Shown: piece by piece, positions 47,201 to 59,491 of the stretch
How the letters are laid out: every line of letters starts with the position of its first letter
Numbering within the stretch: position 1 is the first letter of the stretch
Assembly: GCA_902729315.2 (NCBI GenBank)
Contig: LR746281.1
Coordinates: 3,160,501-3,224,500 of the forward strand
Direction: 5' to 3'
DNA: 64,000 nucleotides
Source of the DNA: Spirodela intermedia
Taxonomy: Eukaryota; Streptophyta; Magnoliopsida; Alismatales; Araceae
Made by a program: the position numbers and the translations under genes
The notes under the pieces: model-generated
What the model was told of the DNA's origin: nothing
Database searches by the model: none
The model's input: the letters and a program-made list of their open reading frames with translations, nothing else

Positions 47201-47205
47201 TGAAT

Positions 47206-50200
47206 AGAAACACATGGGGAAAATAAGCACATGCAACTATATGAGACATGAATTGAGTATGTTGATAGTTAGGGTCTATTGTAATATATATTCTCAAAGG
47301 ACCTAAGTAAAAAACATTGTGATCTTCACAAGCTACAAAAATAATATCCAAAAAAATTTCAATGACATGTTGATGCATAAAAGTTACAAGATATGAAATT
47401 AAAAGTTACATAAGATTGAAAATAGTACGAAATTCTTCAATCTTTTAGTCCATAAAAGAAGATTCATCTTTTATGATCTTTGAATGTACTAAGTAATAAG
47501 TATTTATTATCATGAGTTAATAATTAATTAATAATATATTTTAAGTATTAACTCATGATAAATAGACTTATATTAATGTTGAATTATGAGAAGTAGTTTT
47601 TAGTTGGTTAGTTAAATTTTGGTTAATTATGTGAATTTCTATAATTTTTATAATCATATTTTTGAGAAAATGAAGAGAAATATATAATATAAAAATAATA
47701 TAAAAAAAAACATGACCCATTGACTAGTCAAGCTTGTAAGAAGGTTGGAAGCACAGTCAAGTAGAGCTGCAAGTAGTGGGCTCGAGTGACTAAGGATCAG
47801 TGGGACATGTGTGTCACTCCCCCCCTATGTCACTGATGGCTAGTCAGGTCTGAGGCAAGTAGTCATCACACATATGTGATTGGAAGATGTTTGTCGCATA
47901 TTGTATATGCATCTCAACTTATAAGAAATAGCTAATGTTGGACGAAACGCATTAAATGCTTTTAACTAAATTTTACGTATTTTTATTCTTAGAATATCCT
48001 TGATATATGAGAAGGAAGCACCTCCATGACATCATTGGATAAGTGTATGAGTGTAATTAATTATCTCTCACATGTAGGCAAATGATTGGCAATGACTAAT
48101 TAAATTATAATTTTTCTACAGAGTCTAGGTCAATGATTAAGTCATTAAAATCACTCAATCATTAGCAAAGATATCGTCAATGTGATTCACGGAGTATTAT
48201 TACCAATTGTCGAATAATTCTAGATAAAAAGATCATATATCTATTAAGTAAATCATATCTGATTGATCGACGAGCCATTGTCATCGAGAAGGGATGATCT
48301 ATCGAAAGACTAATCGCCACCTCTTGAGAGCATACCAAATGCGATGAATAACTTCCTCTTGTTACACGTACTTGAGGATGAAGCTCCTTAAGATGTACTT
48401 CACCTCCATCCAACTCATTTTCATCAAGTGACAATTATCAAAGATTCGAAAGTTATCATTTGCTCTCTCGAGTGAGATCCATCAAAGCGATTTATCAACT
48501 CACCTCATTGATTTCTAAACTTCACAAGAAGATTTAGAAATTTCTCACATCAATGTTGTCTAAGAAGAATCTTTGAGGCTGTAGATATTGCATAACATTC
48601 CTCTTAAACACACAAAATTCTAACAATCACGTTCACAAGGCCAAAATTTTATATTAAATGAATAATATTTTAAAAACTTAAAATCATACAAATTATTACT
48701 AAATCGTTCATAATCACTTATGTAAGAATCATCGAACAGAACTCTATTTTTACCCGAATTATATTCATCAAGACACTGATGTCATTTTGACATCCGCACC
48801 TGATTTTTATTTACAAAATATTAAATATACTTTATATTCGTCATTTAGTCTAAAAATCATATTCTTTAAGAAAAATTCCAAAATATTACCATATATTATC
48901 TTACATCTCTATGATCACTTAGAATTTTTTTAATATTTTGAAATATTTTATCGAATTATAATTAATTAATTTATTCTTATTTTTTTTCTAAAAATATAGA
49001 AATTAATATTTTCTAGTTTTATAAATTTTAAATTTACGTGATTTATTATACAATGATTAAATCACTTCAGTAGGATAAAAAAATGTGCATTTAATCCACA
49101 AGAGTTGACGAAATATATTTGAATCTAAAAGTAATTTTTTTTTCTAGGAGAGTGAAAATTGTATTATTGATGATTTCTTAAAGATATAGAGTGCTAGTCT
49201 CTAGTTAAGTCAAATTAGTTGTGATGTTCTAAGAAAATCCAATCACTTAAGGAAAAAAATTAAAATCAAACTAATAGCAAAAAAATTATTGAGAATAGTT
49301 TGCATGTGATATTTTTTTTGCCTAAAATCATTTTGATCCTTTTCATCTTTCTAGCTCACATTTTATATCTTTCTAGGATTCTCATGTCACTGATTTTGAG
49401 ATTTTCTCATTCCCTTGAGTGGTGTTATACATCAATAACTTCTAGGTGAAATGAACTTAGCCTTACTTTTATTCTGGGTTTACATAATAGTCATAAATAT
49501 TTGTCACATTGAAGGCCAAATGTGATGTCATTCCTTTTTGTGAATCAATGATGTAAGCATTGCCATTAATCTTTTGTAAAACTTGAATACTAATTGAACT
49601 GCTTTCAATTAGTAAGATTGAAAGTATTTTCTAGACTAGATAAACTTGAATATTAATTGAAATAGTTTCGCTCTGTAAGTATGCTGTGATTAATCACCTA
49701 ATTCAGAAGGTCTTTTTGATTTTTCTTATTAGATACCCATTTAACATAAATCATACTTTGTTGCATCCTACATTGGCATTATTGTGGGATACACCAACAA
49801 TTAAGATAGCTCACTTGAGGATACAACCCCAATGTTAAGAGAAAGATCCCAAAAATACCATGAAGCATTAACTTATGGTTGTTCATTTAGGACAAGTGAT
49901 GTCAGCAACAAAGAACATTACGAATTAACAAGATCAGGGCGTTGGAATCTTTGTTTTGTTGATGAGATAAATTAAAAGTGTAACCAACATGAATTTAAAA
50001 ATTGATTGATTTTTGCAGTTTTTTATTTATCATAAATGTATTTTTTTATAATTTTTATATTTTAGAGTTTAAATGATTTGTTGCATATGATTAAAAATAT
50101 TAATAACCAAACTTAGACTAATTAATTCACTATGCGCCTCATTCAACTAGTACTCTACTAGTATTGAAACTACCATAGATGATTGTTGATATGCTTTGAT

Positions 50201-51936
50201 TACTAAGCTGAATATTAGAGTCATGGTAAATTGAAATCAAGAAATAAATTGTACATTGATCTCTTGCTCTAAAAGTTGAGCGAATCTCACAGTTGAGCCT
50301 TTAAACATTTTTAAGACTTGAATTCTTGCATTGATATATAGGTGGTACTCATTGAAAAGATGCCTTAAAGTTGAAGAGGACGCAATAAACAGAGCAAAGA
50401 AACTCAAAAGTATTCAATTGATATTAAATTTACAATATCAATGCTCATTTTTTGGGAAGTATTTTAGGTGCCATATGTCGCATCTAACAATTAGATCTAT
50501 GGCCACTAACAGCTGTTGTCGGTGACTATTGGAAGACTAGAAATAAACCCTATAAATATATGACTTCCCCCTGCTCAAGAAAACGAGAATGCCACAACGA
50601 TCAATCCATTTACTCTTCCATGATGACTTAGGAGACAACTAAGGACCCAGAAGAGAAGAAAAATGGGTATTGCTCAACACATCCAAAGAAAAAGACCAGC
50701 CACAAGATCTAGAGTTACAAAACATATGAAGGATTCCAACAAGCTCAAAATGTAAATAACTCCTAAGTTTGTATAAAGGAAGTGGGTGGATGGCTCATTT
50801 ATGTGGTAACATTGAATACTTCAATTATTTTTCATTTATAATTGTGTACTACAGTAACCAATGTTACTATGGCCTGAACTACATAGTACATTAGTACTCA
50901 AGTTTGGCAACACCCTAAGTTATATTGCAGGTTGGAGCCACAAGGCTAGTGAAAAAGTGATAGCACCCTGATGGACTATATGATGGGTTGAGTGAGTAGG
51001 CTAGTAGAAGAGTGATAGCAACATGAGAAACTATCCAGTGGGCTGAAGCAAAATGGTCAATAGTACAGTGATTGACTTGAAAAATAATATCCTTACTAGG
51101 TGTCTGTCTAGATATGATTTCTATGAAGATTGTCAGAAACCCATGGAGTAAGAAGCTTTTGGGATAATGGACAGGCTGCAGGCCATAAATTTGCTTTAAC
51201 CACAATCTAAATCTATATTTTCTGCACTGTTAGTGAGCTAGAAAAGTTAAGCAAATCAGCTTGATTAGGTTGAATATTCCAAGTAAAATTATTTTTTTAC
51301 TATGTATCATTATTTCCATTGCATCTTGAAAACCCCCTTTAGATTCTATCACACATCCCCTTGGGTCCTCCGAAGGGGATATCAAAAGAGGAGAGACGAA
51401 GGAAAATGAGGATAACTTTTCTAAAAAACCCCTTGGGCCAAGAGTGATACCAATATATCCTTCTAGACATACAGATGCCATGTTTACTCCATAAAGAACC
51501 ACACATCTGTGTGCAGAAATGGATTTCACATTGTTTTCACAACACAAGTAGTTTAGACCTCACCATGTCAGAAGAAATGAACGATGCATAAAGAAATGAA
51601 CAGCAGTGGAATATCTGATGGGGAGTGAGTGAAGCAAGGTTTTCCAAAAAAAATAGTGCACCATAAGATGCGCTGTTTAGTACATTAACGGAAGAATAGA
51701 TCAAGATTATTAATGGGCCTCAGAGTATACATACACATCAACTTTGACCATTTATATGCACAATACAAGAAGGGAGAGCATGACATACCACTTGAATTAC
51801 AGTGCTTTTGCTGACTTTGACTGGGTTTTCGGATCTACCTTCTCACTATGGCCAAAATAACAGCAACACTCTCAGTGAAAGGGTCCACTCAATCGAGAAA
51901 GATCAAAGGGAAGGTCCCACAACAGACCCACCACAG
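47206..51936. other. AT-rich intergenic region, no supported gene
   Basis: The DNA is AT-rich, with a moderately complex block at about 47,740-47,850 and another at 48,170-48,620, where an 85-codon minus-strand ORF has no family resemblance. These blocks may be retroelement LTR debris. No RNA gene or coding exon is recognised up to the end of VIPP1. Confidence 0.45.
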
Positions 51937-54900
51937 CTAGAACTCCTTGGTCTTTCTTCGTAGCTCATTGAGTTCACTCTCAACCTCTGCATCCCGAAAT
52001 GGAAAACCAGAGCTCGAGCTGCCACTACTAACCGTGCTTCTACCAGCTGGAAGCTCCCCTTTCTGTTAAAAGCCAAAATTGAGCAACAGGGGTGGAAATG
52101 ATTCGTATAACACTTGCATAATCGGAAATATCATCAGGAGCAATGAAGTACCAGAGAGCTGCCTGACAGCTCCTTTCTCAAACTTGCAAGATCATCATCA
52201 ACAGAGGAGCTCTCCAACAGGGCAAACTGCAAGGAGAAAATGACAGGGGCACAACCTGAGCATTTAATAATATCCAATATGAAAATATTAGTATGAGGGG
52301 CCTTACCTTCCCTTCAAGATCATCGGTAGTAAGCTGATTTAGAGCCTCAGCCTGGGATTCCATAGCCATGACTGTTCAGAGAGAATAAGACGACTGTAGT
52401 TTAGGACCATTCGCCCAATTTTAAATTGACGTTAGCATGTCACAGAAGGAGGATATAAGGTAGACAAAGTCTCAAGAACTCGGCATACAAATCTACATGA
52501 AGAACTTATCAGAATTTCAAACTTTCATCTTGAAGGGCAATTAATAGACTGATACTCTTAAATCCGACTTGGGTTCTAGGCTTATTGACTCAGATCCCGA
52601 ATTCGATCAAAGCCTTCAATTTCGATAACAAGAGTACCAAAATTGGTGTGTAATGACAATAGATACAAAACTTATTCAAAAAGAGCAGAGAAATAACAAG
52701 AGTACCCTTAATTTTAGGACGAACTATTTGAGAAACTATATTAGGTTTACCACTAACTATAAAGTGTTCATTTAACATTATGACTAAACCCAAGAAGTGG
52801 GACACAATGGACTGTTGGCGGGTATTGTCTAAACAAGCCTGAAGAATATACTTCAAATTATAGATGATGTAGGAACCTCCTGCTTTGAAACCAATTGTCA
52901 AAAAAATTTAGTGCATCAACTACAAGCTTATACAGCATACTGGCATTCATTTTAAGAATGAGAAGACAGAACATGCTTTTGAATAGATTATGACCAACAG
53001 TCGCACCCTTCCAGGATTCAACGAATTTCTACTAAGAATAGTTGACCACAAGAGACATTAAGGAAAAGATGAAGGAGAAATCAGAAGTACACTTGTAGAC
53101 TCTAGCACAGAATCATCCTCAACAACTAAATTCATCAATGGCATTAACCAATCAATGAAACATCTTTCTTTAACTAATTTCTTTTCTGACCATTACTTGT
53201 CCAAGTATGTGGAAGAAAAGATCACACAAGGAGCATTTGATCAGAGGACTAGATCGTTTCAATGCTCAGTATTATAAAACAATTACTGCCAAACTCTCAT
53301 GGAATTTGTTCTTAAAAAAATTGGAAGTAATCAATCACTATTTACCGAAATTCATTTCAAAAAGAAGAAATTTTCATGTACGGACTACTGGATAAAATTT
53401 TATGAGACATAACACAGAGAAGGATATGTATTAAAATCACAGGTACAAAATGATTTTCATCCCTATGCTGACTTTCTATAGAGTGAAGAAATTTCCTCAT
53501 GCCTTATCATGTTTTCTGAACAGTCAATGAGACAAACAATTCAATCACATGAGTTACAATGAGCACAAAAGAGGAAACCTACCCTTTTCCTCCATCTTCT
53601 CAAAAGCTGAAAGTGCACTACTTGTATTGACATTTCCCAACATCTCACTAACTTTAGTCGCAGTCCTAAAACAATCATCAACCGATAATTCAACTATTTT
53701 CAATAGTGGATAATCAAAACTACAGTTAGAAGATGGATCAAAAGGAAGAGTACTTTGCAGACTGCGCCCGAGCTTTGAGAGTATCCTTCTTTGACCTAGC
53801 TTCTTGTATTTTGCTCTCTAAAAGCTACAAAAAGAAAAATGTGAAACCTAGTAAATACAACATGATGATTTTTCCAACTTACAACCATGTCCGATCATAT
53901 TCGTAATGGAAAGCCACACTAGGCAAATTTCGAAAAAAAATAAAATCTAAGTAAAAACATCATCACAGACAAGGGACAAATAAATGTTCGACTCCAGGAG
54001 CCATGTCATGTGTCTTCCAAAATATATATAAATGATGGAGAGGTTATTTTTGTAGAGAAGCTTTGTGATTTCAATGTTTCAAAGCAAAGAAAATCAATTG
54101 CTGGCGCTGCATTGATCATTTTCACCAACAGAGGACGACAACCACAGTTTTTTTCTTTGACATAGGATGCCAGAGCAGGCATTGCAAAGTTGGCAGGGTA
54201 TGGATCAGATCCAAGACTGGCAAGATCTAATACATTTGAAAATGCAAATCAGCAAACACTTAAAAAAGGAGGAAAAAATGACCATCCAACTAGTCTAGGG
54301 ATTGACGGCCAGAAAGGCAGCACCTGACAGTGATTTAGGCTTTGCTTTCCCTCTTCGTGGTCTTCTCTCAAGAGAGCACCGACGATGAATAGAATAACAT
54401 TATCAATTTTGCAAGAAGTTCACCTTACAAGCATGAGGCATGGTGTTTACTCGATGTCAGGGAATGTTGTCTCAAACAGAAGATACAATCGTCAAAATTA
54501 TGCGACATTGATTAACTTCTTGGAGAAACTTAATCACGTAAAATGATGTCCACAAGGAGAGAAAGAAGGGATTTTACTAGTGATGCTGTTGAAAAGGCCG
54601 GACACAAATCATTCAATACGAAAACCCAAAATCACAGTTGATAAAACAACAAAAAAATGCTCACCCGAGTATTGGACACCAGATTTTCGACCACACCCTT
54701 TTGCTGATCAAGCTGAGCTTTCAAGGAACTCGCATTATCCTGAAGAAAGTAAGCAAGGACAACAACTAAATATTCAAAGCCAAAAGCATATTACGGAAGC
54801 CATTGCTTTAAGATATGCTTTTAATCAGGTATCCATGTACCATTTACATCTGGCTAAGCAGCCAGGCAGGAAAGTACCATTTGAATTTGTTTTTTGTCAG

Positions 54901-57900
54901 CAGAAATAGGAATACTAACAGCCGCCACTAAGTTGTTGAATTTCTTGTGAGTCTAATAGGCAAAAGGTACTTTACCTGAATTCTGGAGAATTTATTGATT
55001 TGCATACTGAAAAATTTGAATATTGAACGTAACTATCCACATGTAAGATAAATCATTTCTAGTAAATTATGTGTTCCAGATTGTTAACAGATTGTCATAA
55101 AGCATTGTTATTCTTGGCCAGTTGCCTTCCTATATCTATTTGTGCAATAATTATACGGGACGACATAATTATGAAGCAGCTACATAATATGAATAATAGC
55201 ATCTCTTCCCCCAATTTCACAATTCTATCCTTTTCCCCATCTCTAGTATACCCTTCACTGAGCTAAAGTCAGTGCCAAAAATGTACTTAACTATAGACAA
55301 CTAAAACGCTGGGCTAAGATGTTTTAAGTGGTAGAGATTTGCAAATCAAAGAACCTTGAAACTGTGTTTGAGACAGGATCAAGATTCGGTTGATCAGGCT
55401 GGCTGATGATGGTAAGTGCACAAAATTTAATCACCTTGAATAACACTTTGGGTTTGAACATTTTGAATCCTTAAGTTACTCCTGGAATTTTAGAGTTCCC
55501 CAGATTTAACTGTGCCTATTAAGAGGAAGGTTGGATAACTGCAGAGATAGATCTATTGTTTGTGCAAACATTTTATACGATTTTATTTCTTGAGAATCAT
55601 GAGACTAAGATCTAGGTCAAGGAGCATTCTCAAGAGATTGTTCAAGGTCAACGAGCCCTAGACATCTAGTGAAGAAGCACAAGTTTGTGAAAGCTTGAGG
55701 AAACCAGGGAAGTCCCCTCGAAAAGTTCATAAAGATAGGGAAAAGTTGATTTCATGCATTGACAACTATTTCGCCTGAGATGAAAGATTTTGCACGGATG
55801 TTAGACCCAGAGAACGAATTGTCTTATGGAAACTGACACACAGAGAAGTAGATAAAAAGCAGTCTTTGACTGAGATTAAAACATGTCTGTACTTCATCCA
55901 CTGTTGTTTGGGACTAATCTAGGCCGCCGGTTTAGAACCTGTAGTTACACATCTCGTGTCATTATTTATGTCCTCTGGAGATAGACATTCAGACAAGTAG
56001 ATAAACAGCAGTCTTTGACCGAGATGAACAAATATCTGCACTTCATCCAATGTTGTTTGGGACAAATGTAAGCCACCGGTTTAGAACCTGTAGTTACACG
56101 CATAGTGCTACGATTTATGTCATAGAGACAGTGTAGGATACAGTAGTTGTTTCACAGTTTTACTTAATTACGAGATACTGTCAGGTGGAACTGTCTAACC
56201 TTTGATTCTTAAGTAATACTATCATATACCTTCTATGTCTAAAACCCAGAGGGAAGACATATATGTCCTATTCCAAAGTTTCTAGTTCAGGAAGATTAAC
56301 TCTCACTGCATACCGAAGAGTTGCAGAGCAAAGCGACTGTTTAAATATTAATAAATGCTTCTCAAGTAAAAAATGAGCATTCTCTTTGTGAGATTTTTCG
56401 CTTGAAGGCTTCTCATCTTCCCAGCTTTTTCTCCATCTCTCCACCGTTTTTCCCTCTTAGGACAGACTAAGATCGTTGAAATGGCAAGACTCAAGCTACA
56501 TCCTTGGATAATGAACATTTTCCTCTTCAAAGGAATAAATCATGTTGGCAGCATAAGATGGTTCCTCATGACTTAGAAGAAATCGTGAGGAAAATATTTT
56601 TTCCTTAAAGTTCCCGCTTCAAAAAAAAGAGTTACACTTTAAAATATAAAAAAAGGATACGTACAGCATAAGATTTACGCCTCTTGAGTGCTTCACGGGC
56701 AAGATCCTCGTCACCTTTAGCAAGAGCCAGTTGTGCCCTACGATACCTGTTGACAGGAGCGCAGTCTTACAGAGAAAATACATATATTGAACACAACTAT
56801 TAGCAATAAAAAATATCTGAGCATTATCTACCAATCTTCAGATGATTGTTGTGCAGCTTTATATTTGTTTTCCAACCGCTTTTGTGACGCCAAGACCTTG
56901 GAGGAAGAAAGAAGCAATATTAGGATATTTTCCTAACAATATGAAAATACAAAGTATAACTTATAAATATAATAATAATAATACTCTTAGCACTTTTTTA
57001 TGAGAACTCGATTAGAAAAAAAAAAAGAAGAGACAATGGGAAGAACTCACTCCAACAGTCACATGTGACTGATTATGAATCGCTCATAGGCCAATCACTT
57101 TATGGTGACCAAACACCTAGTGGTTGAGTGTTTATAAAACTGCAAGTAAAACTCTCTGTGCTATCGCTAGGACTTGTTTGATCATCCTCATACACTCTGA
57201 ACTATGCAAGGCGGACCAAATTTAAAGTAGGGCAAACATAAAAAAGAATATATTTTTTTAAGTTTACAATAGGCACGATGTCTATGAAAAAGGAAAAGAT
57301 ATCTAGAGACGTGAACACAGATCTCATGTATATGATACACTTGGAGACTACATACTTATAGATGCTACAAGCCTAGGTCCTGCACATCTGTTCTTATTGA
57401 TATGGATGCGGAAGTAAACCACATCTAAGCTTTGACAGGAGTAGCTCCATTTTACTGTAGTCTAAATCTCGCATGTGCGCCAGTCAATGTTCATGAGGAT
57501 GAAGTACTACCAGAAAATAATACAAGCTCTCAGAGAAACGACAGAAGAGGCAGTCATATGCAACCACATACAACGTATAAGCATCAATCCATCTACTTGG
57601 TAAACTGAAAATGAAAGATACCTGTGCCGTTGCCTGACGCATCTTTGTCAAGTCATCATTCATTTCGAGCACTGCTTGCTCCAATATCTTTTCAGGGTCT
57701 TCGACTGAACTCAAGATCGCATTTGCATATGACTGGACATGAGTGAACCAGTAAGTTATACCAATAACTAATAATCCATTTCAAAAATTGCATCAAGCAA
57801 TACCACAACACTGATAATGAATCATTTTCCGGAGATCACTTACCCTAACTACTCTAGTAAGCCTATCAAACAAGTTCATTTGGGCTCCAAGTGCCCCTCC

Positions 57901-58716
57901 ACCACGGCCAGCATATCTCAACCTGCTGCGATTGGATATTTGAATCCCAGTGGCCTTTAGAGACCCAACTATAAGAGAAGTGCGTCACAGAAATATAGTA
58001 AGCGACAAAGCAATGTTATCCACTAATAAAATACGAAAAATTGAGCCATAACCAGATAGATGACATGCATGAGTAATAGGGCATTGCAACCCGCAGTACA
58101 TCCGCAAAAAAAGCAGTTAGGTCATTAAGAAGAGAGTTGAAAAGATTTCTGCCCAGTTTTTTTGTTTTCTTTTAAAGCAACAAATAATGACCGGCCTCTA
58201 ACAACTACCTATGTCGTCGCAGTAGAAACAAAGAACAGTCTCATGATGGACATGAACGCAAAAGAAGGCAACAGTTCCAAAAGGTTCCGCGATGTCCATG
58301 TTGCTCAAAAGCTCGTACAATCAGTGTGGAGTTAAAGAAAGGAACAAGTAGCTCGGCCAGGACAGACGGAGGAAACACGCACCGTGGCTATTTTTCCACA
58401 ACAACAATCAGAATGGAATTCCGAACGCACGCAGGTAAAGGAATCGAGAAGAAAAAGACTACAAACGACGAAGACGATGATGATAATGGTAAATATAATA
58501 ATGATCCTTGGACGAAAACAAAATGGAAGACAGAAGTGGTGACCGGCAAGCCCAAACCATGGGGAAAAACATCAAACGCTCACCACCACCGTTGAAGAAA
58601 GACGTTTTGAGGGAAGCGCTGCCGGCGAGAAGCCTCCGCGGCGGAGGCCGGAGAGGGAGAGGCACCGCCACCGGTGGCTTCAAAGTCGAGCAACTAGTGG
58701 GGGCCTTCATTGCCAT
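51937..58716 (-). CDS. VIPP1: VIPP1/IM30 (PspA family) thylakoid membrane protein
   Basis: There are eleven minus-strand exons: 58584-58716, 57844-57968, 57622-57732, 56832-56896, 56665-56746, 54665-54739, 53754-53824, 53583-53665, 52307-52371, 52152-52226, 51937-52062. All have GT-AG junctions and phases close, giving 336 residues, the usual VIPP1 length. Residues 1 to about 65 form a Ser/Arg/Pro-rich transit peptide. The PspA/IM30 core starts [20 protein letters not shown] (amphipathic membrane-binding helix) and continues [71 protein letters not shown] and [12 protein letters not shown]. The C-terminal extension specific to VIPP1 ends [15 protein letters not shown] after a Gly/Ser linker. 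VIPP1 forms ESCRT-III-like oligomers on the inner envelope and thylakoids and is needed for thylakoid formation and repair. I chose the ATG at 58716 (MAMKAPTS); an in-frame ATG at 58824 would add 36 residues and fits the family less well. Confidence 0.95.
55824..56121. repeat. 149-bp tandem duplication in a VIPP1 intron
   Basis: Two adjacent imperfect copies, 55824-55972 and 55973-56121, share AAGTAGATAAA, GCAGTCTTTGAC, TGTTGTTTGGGAC and GGTTTAGAACCTGTAGTTAC, and end TTTATGTC. The period measured between matching words is 149 bases. They lie in the 1.9-kb intron between VIPP1 exons 5 and 6 and have no coding meaning. Confidence 0.85.
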
Positions 58717-59491
58717 ATCTGGGGGACCTCTCGAGCCCAAACCACGGCAGGAAGGACTACTCTGTGCGGATGCCGCCGGCGGTTCCAGGCGAACGAGGAT
58801 GGTTAGAAGAGGATTAAGGAGCAAGGATCACCACCTTCTCCCGGAGAGGGTCGGGTAGGCATCGAGCGGTCCTCTCTCTCTCTCTCTCGCTCTGTCTCTC
58901 TCTCTCTCTCTAGCTGTGTCTGTAATCAGATAGATCCGAACCTGTTGACTCTAACTGGATCCAACAAACCAATTAAGAGTCCGGAATTGTTAAGCCTCAA
59001 GAATAAAGTTGAGATTAAAATCAGAAATAAAATAAATAATGTTTCGATATCTTGGATTTTTTGGGGTTGGTCCAATGAAAAGTAACTCTACTCCCGGTAA
59101 CCCCTCATTTATTGGGTGCACGGCACGGGCTTTCTCAGCAGACACGGAGTGAATTGTAGGCGTAGATAAATAAATCTAAAATACTGAGGCTGGTTTCGAG
59201 CAATGAGTGACTTTTAAAGGAATATTTCAAAAAAGATAGAAATATGATTTATTTGAAGAAAACCCAGCTGTTTTGGCAGGAATCCATTTCTGTGGCGGGC
59301 ATCGGCCACCGGGGAGCGGCCACGCCAGAAGCTCAGAGATCGTAGCTCCACGTGGGAGTATACCATTGGTGAATGAGCGGTCACTGGATAGCAGAAGGTT
59401 CTCGCCCGGAATGGTGTGTTCGAAAGAGTTGCCGAGATGGGGGTGGATTAGCAGACGAAGCTCCTGGAGGCTACCACCGCCAACATCCGCC
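58717..59491. promoter_or_regulatory. Divergent promoter region between VIPP1 and the methyltransferase
   Basis: The 775 bases separate the start codons of two head-to-head genes. A CT microsatellite at about 58870-58912 (GA on the VIPP1 strand) lies near the VIPP1 5' end. The middle (58,920-59,260) is AT-rich, and the part next to the methyltransferase is GC-rich. Both products are likely plastid proteins, so shared control is possible but unproven. Confidence 0.5.

Larger units (their letters stand above)
44790..47205 (-). mobile_element. Second decayed Ty1/copia element (element 2), rearranged
   Basis: Minus-strand copia remains run from RT (about 45940-46110: PPDFTEENTNKVYRWRKAIY then GLQQFPIARFGRF) through the RT end (45512-45724: IMDLLTEIRQLSRKP, VGKLIYFAH) to RNase H (45092-45373: VARLTVELEFRTMTQIVFEI, DHTLVQHDKTNHAEI). 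A polypurine tract (GAGGGGGGG on the minus strand, at 44971-44979) is followed by a 3' LTR ending at 44970. A related LTR sequence at about 47065-47200, same orientation, is the likely 5' LTR. Between them, 46160-46440 carries an RNase H end, polypurine tract and LTR in the opposite (+) orientation. Large deletions are implied. It abuts element 1 with almost no spacer. Confidence 0.75.

Noticed and set aside
48177-48434. 85-codon minus-strand ORF
   Set aside because: No domain resemblance; surrounding DNA looks like decayed LTR material at most.
58459-58824. Longer VIPP1 start at 58824
   Set aside because: In frame, but the ATG at 58716 gives the usual transit-peptide opening and length; the extension is not family-like.
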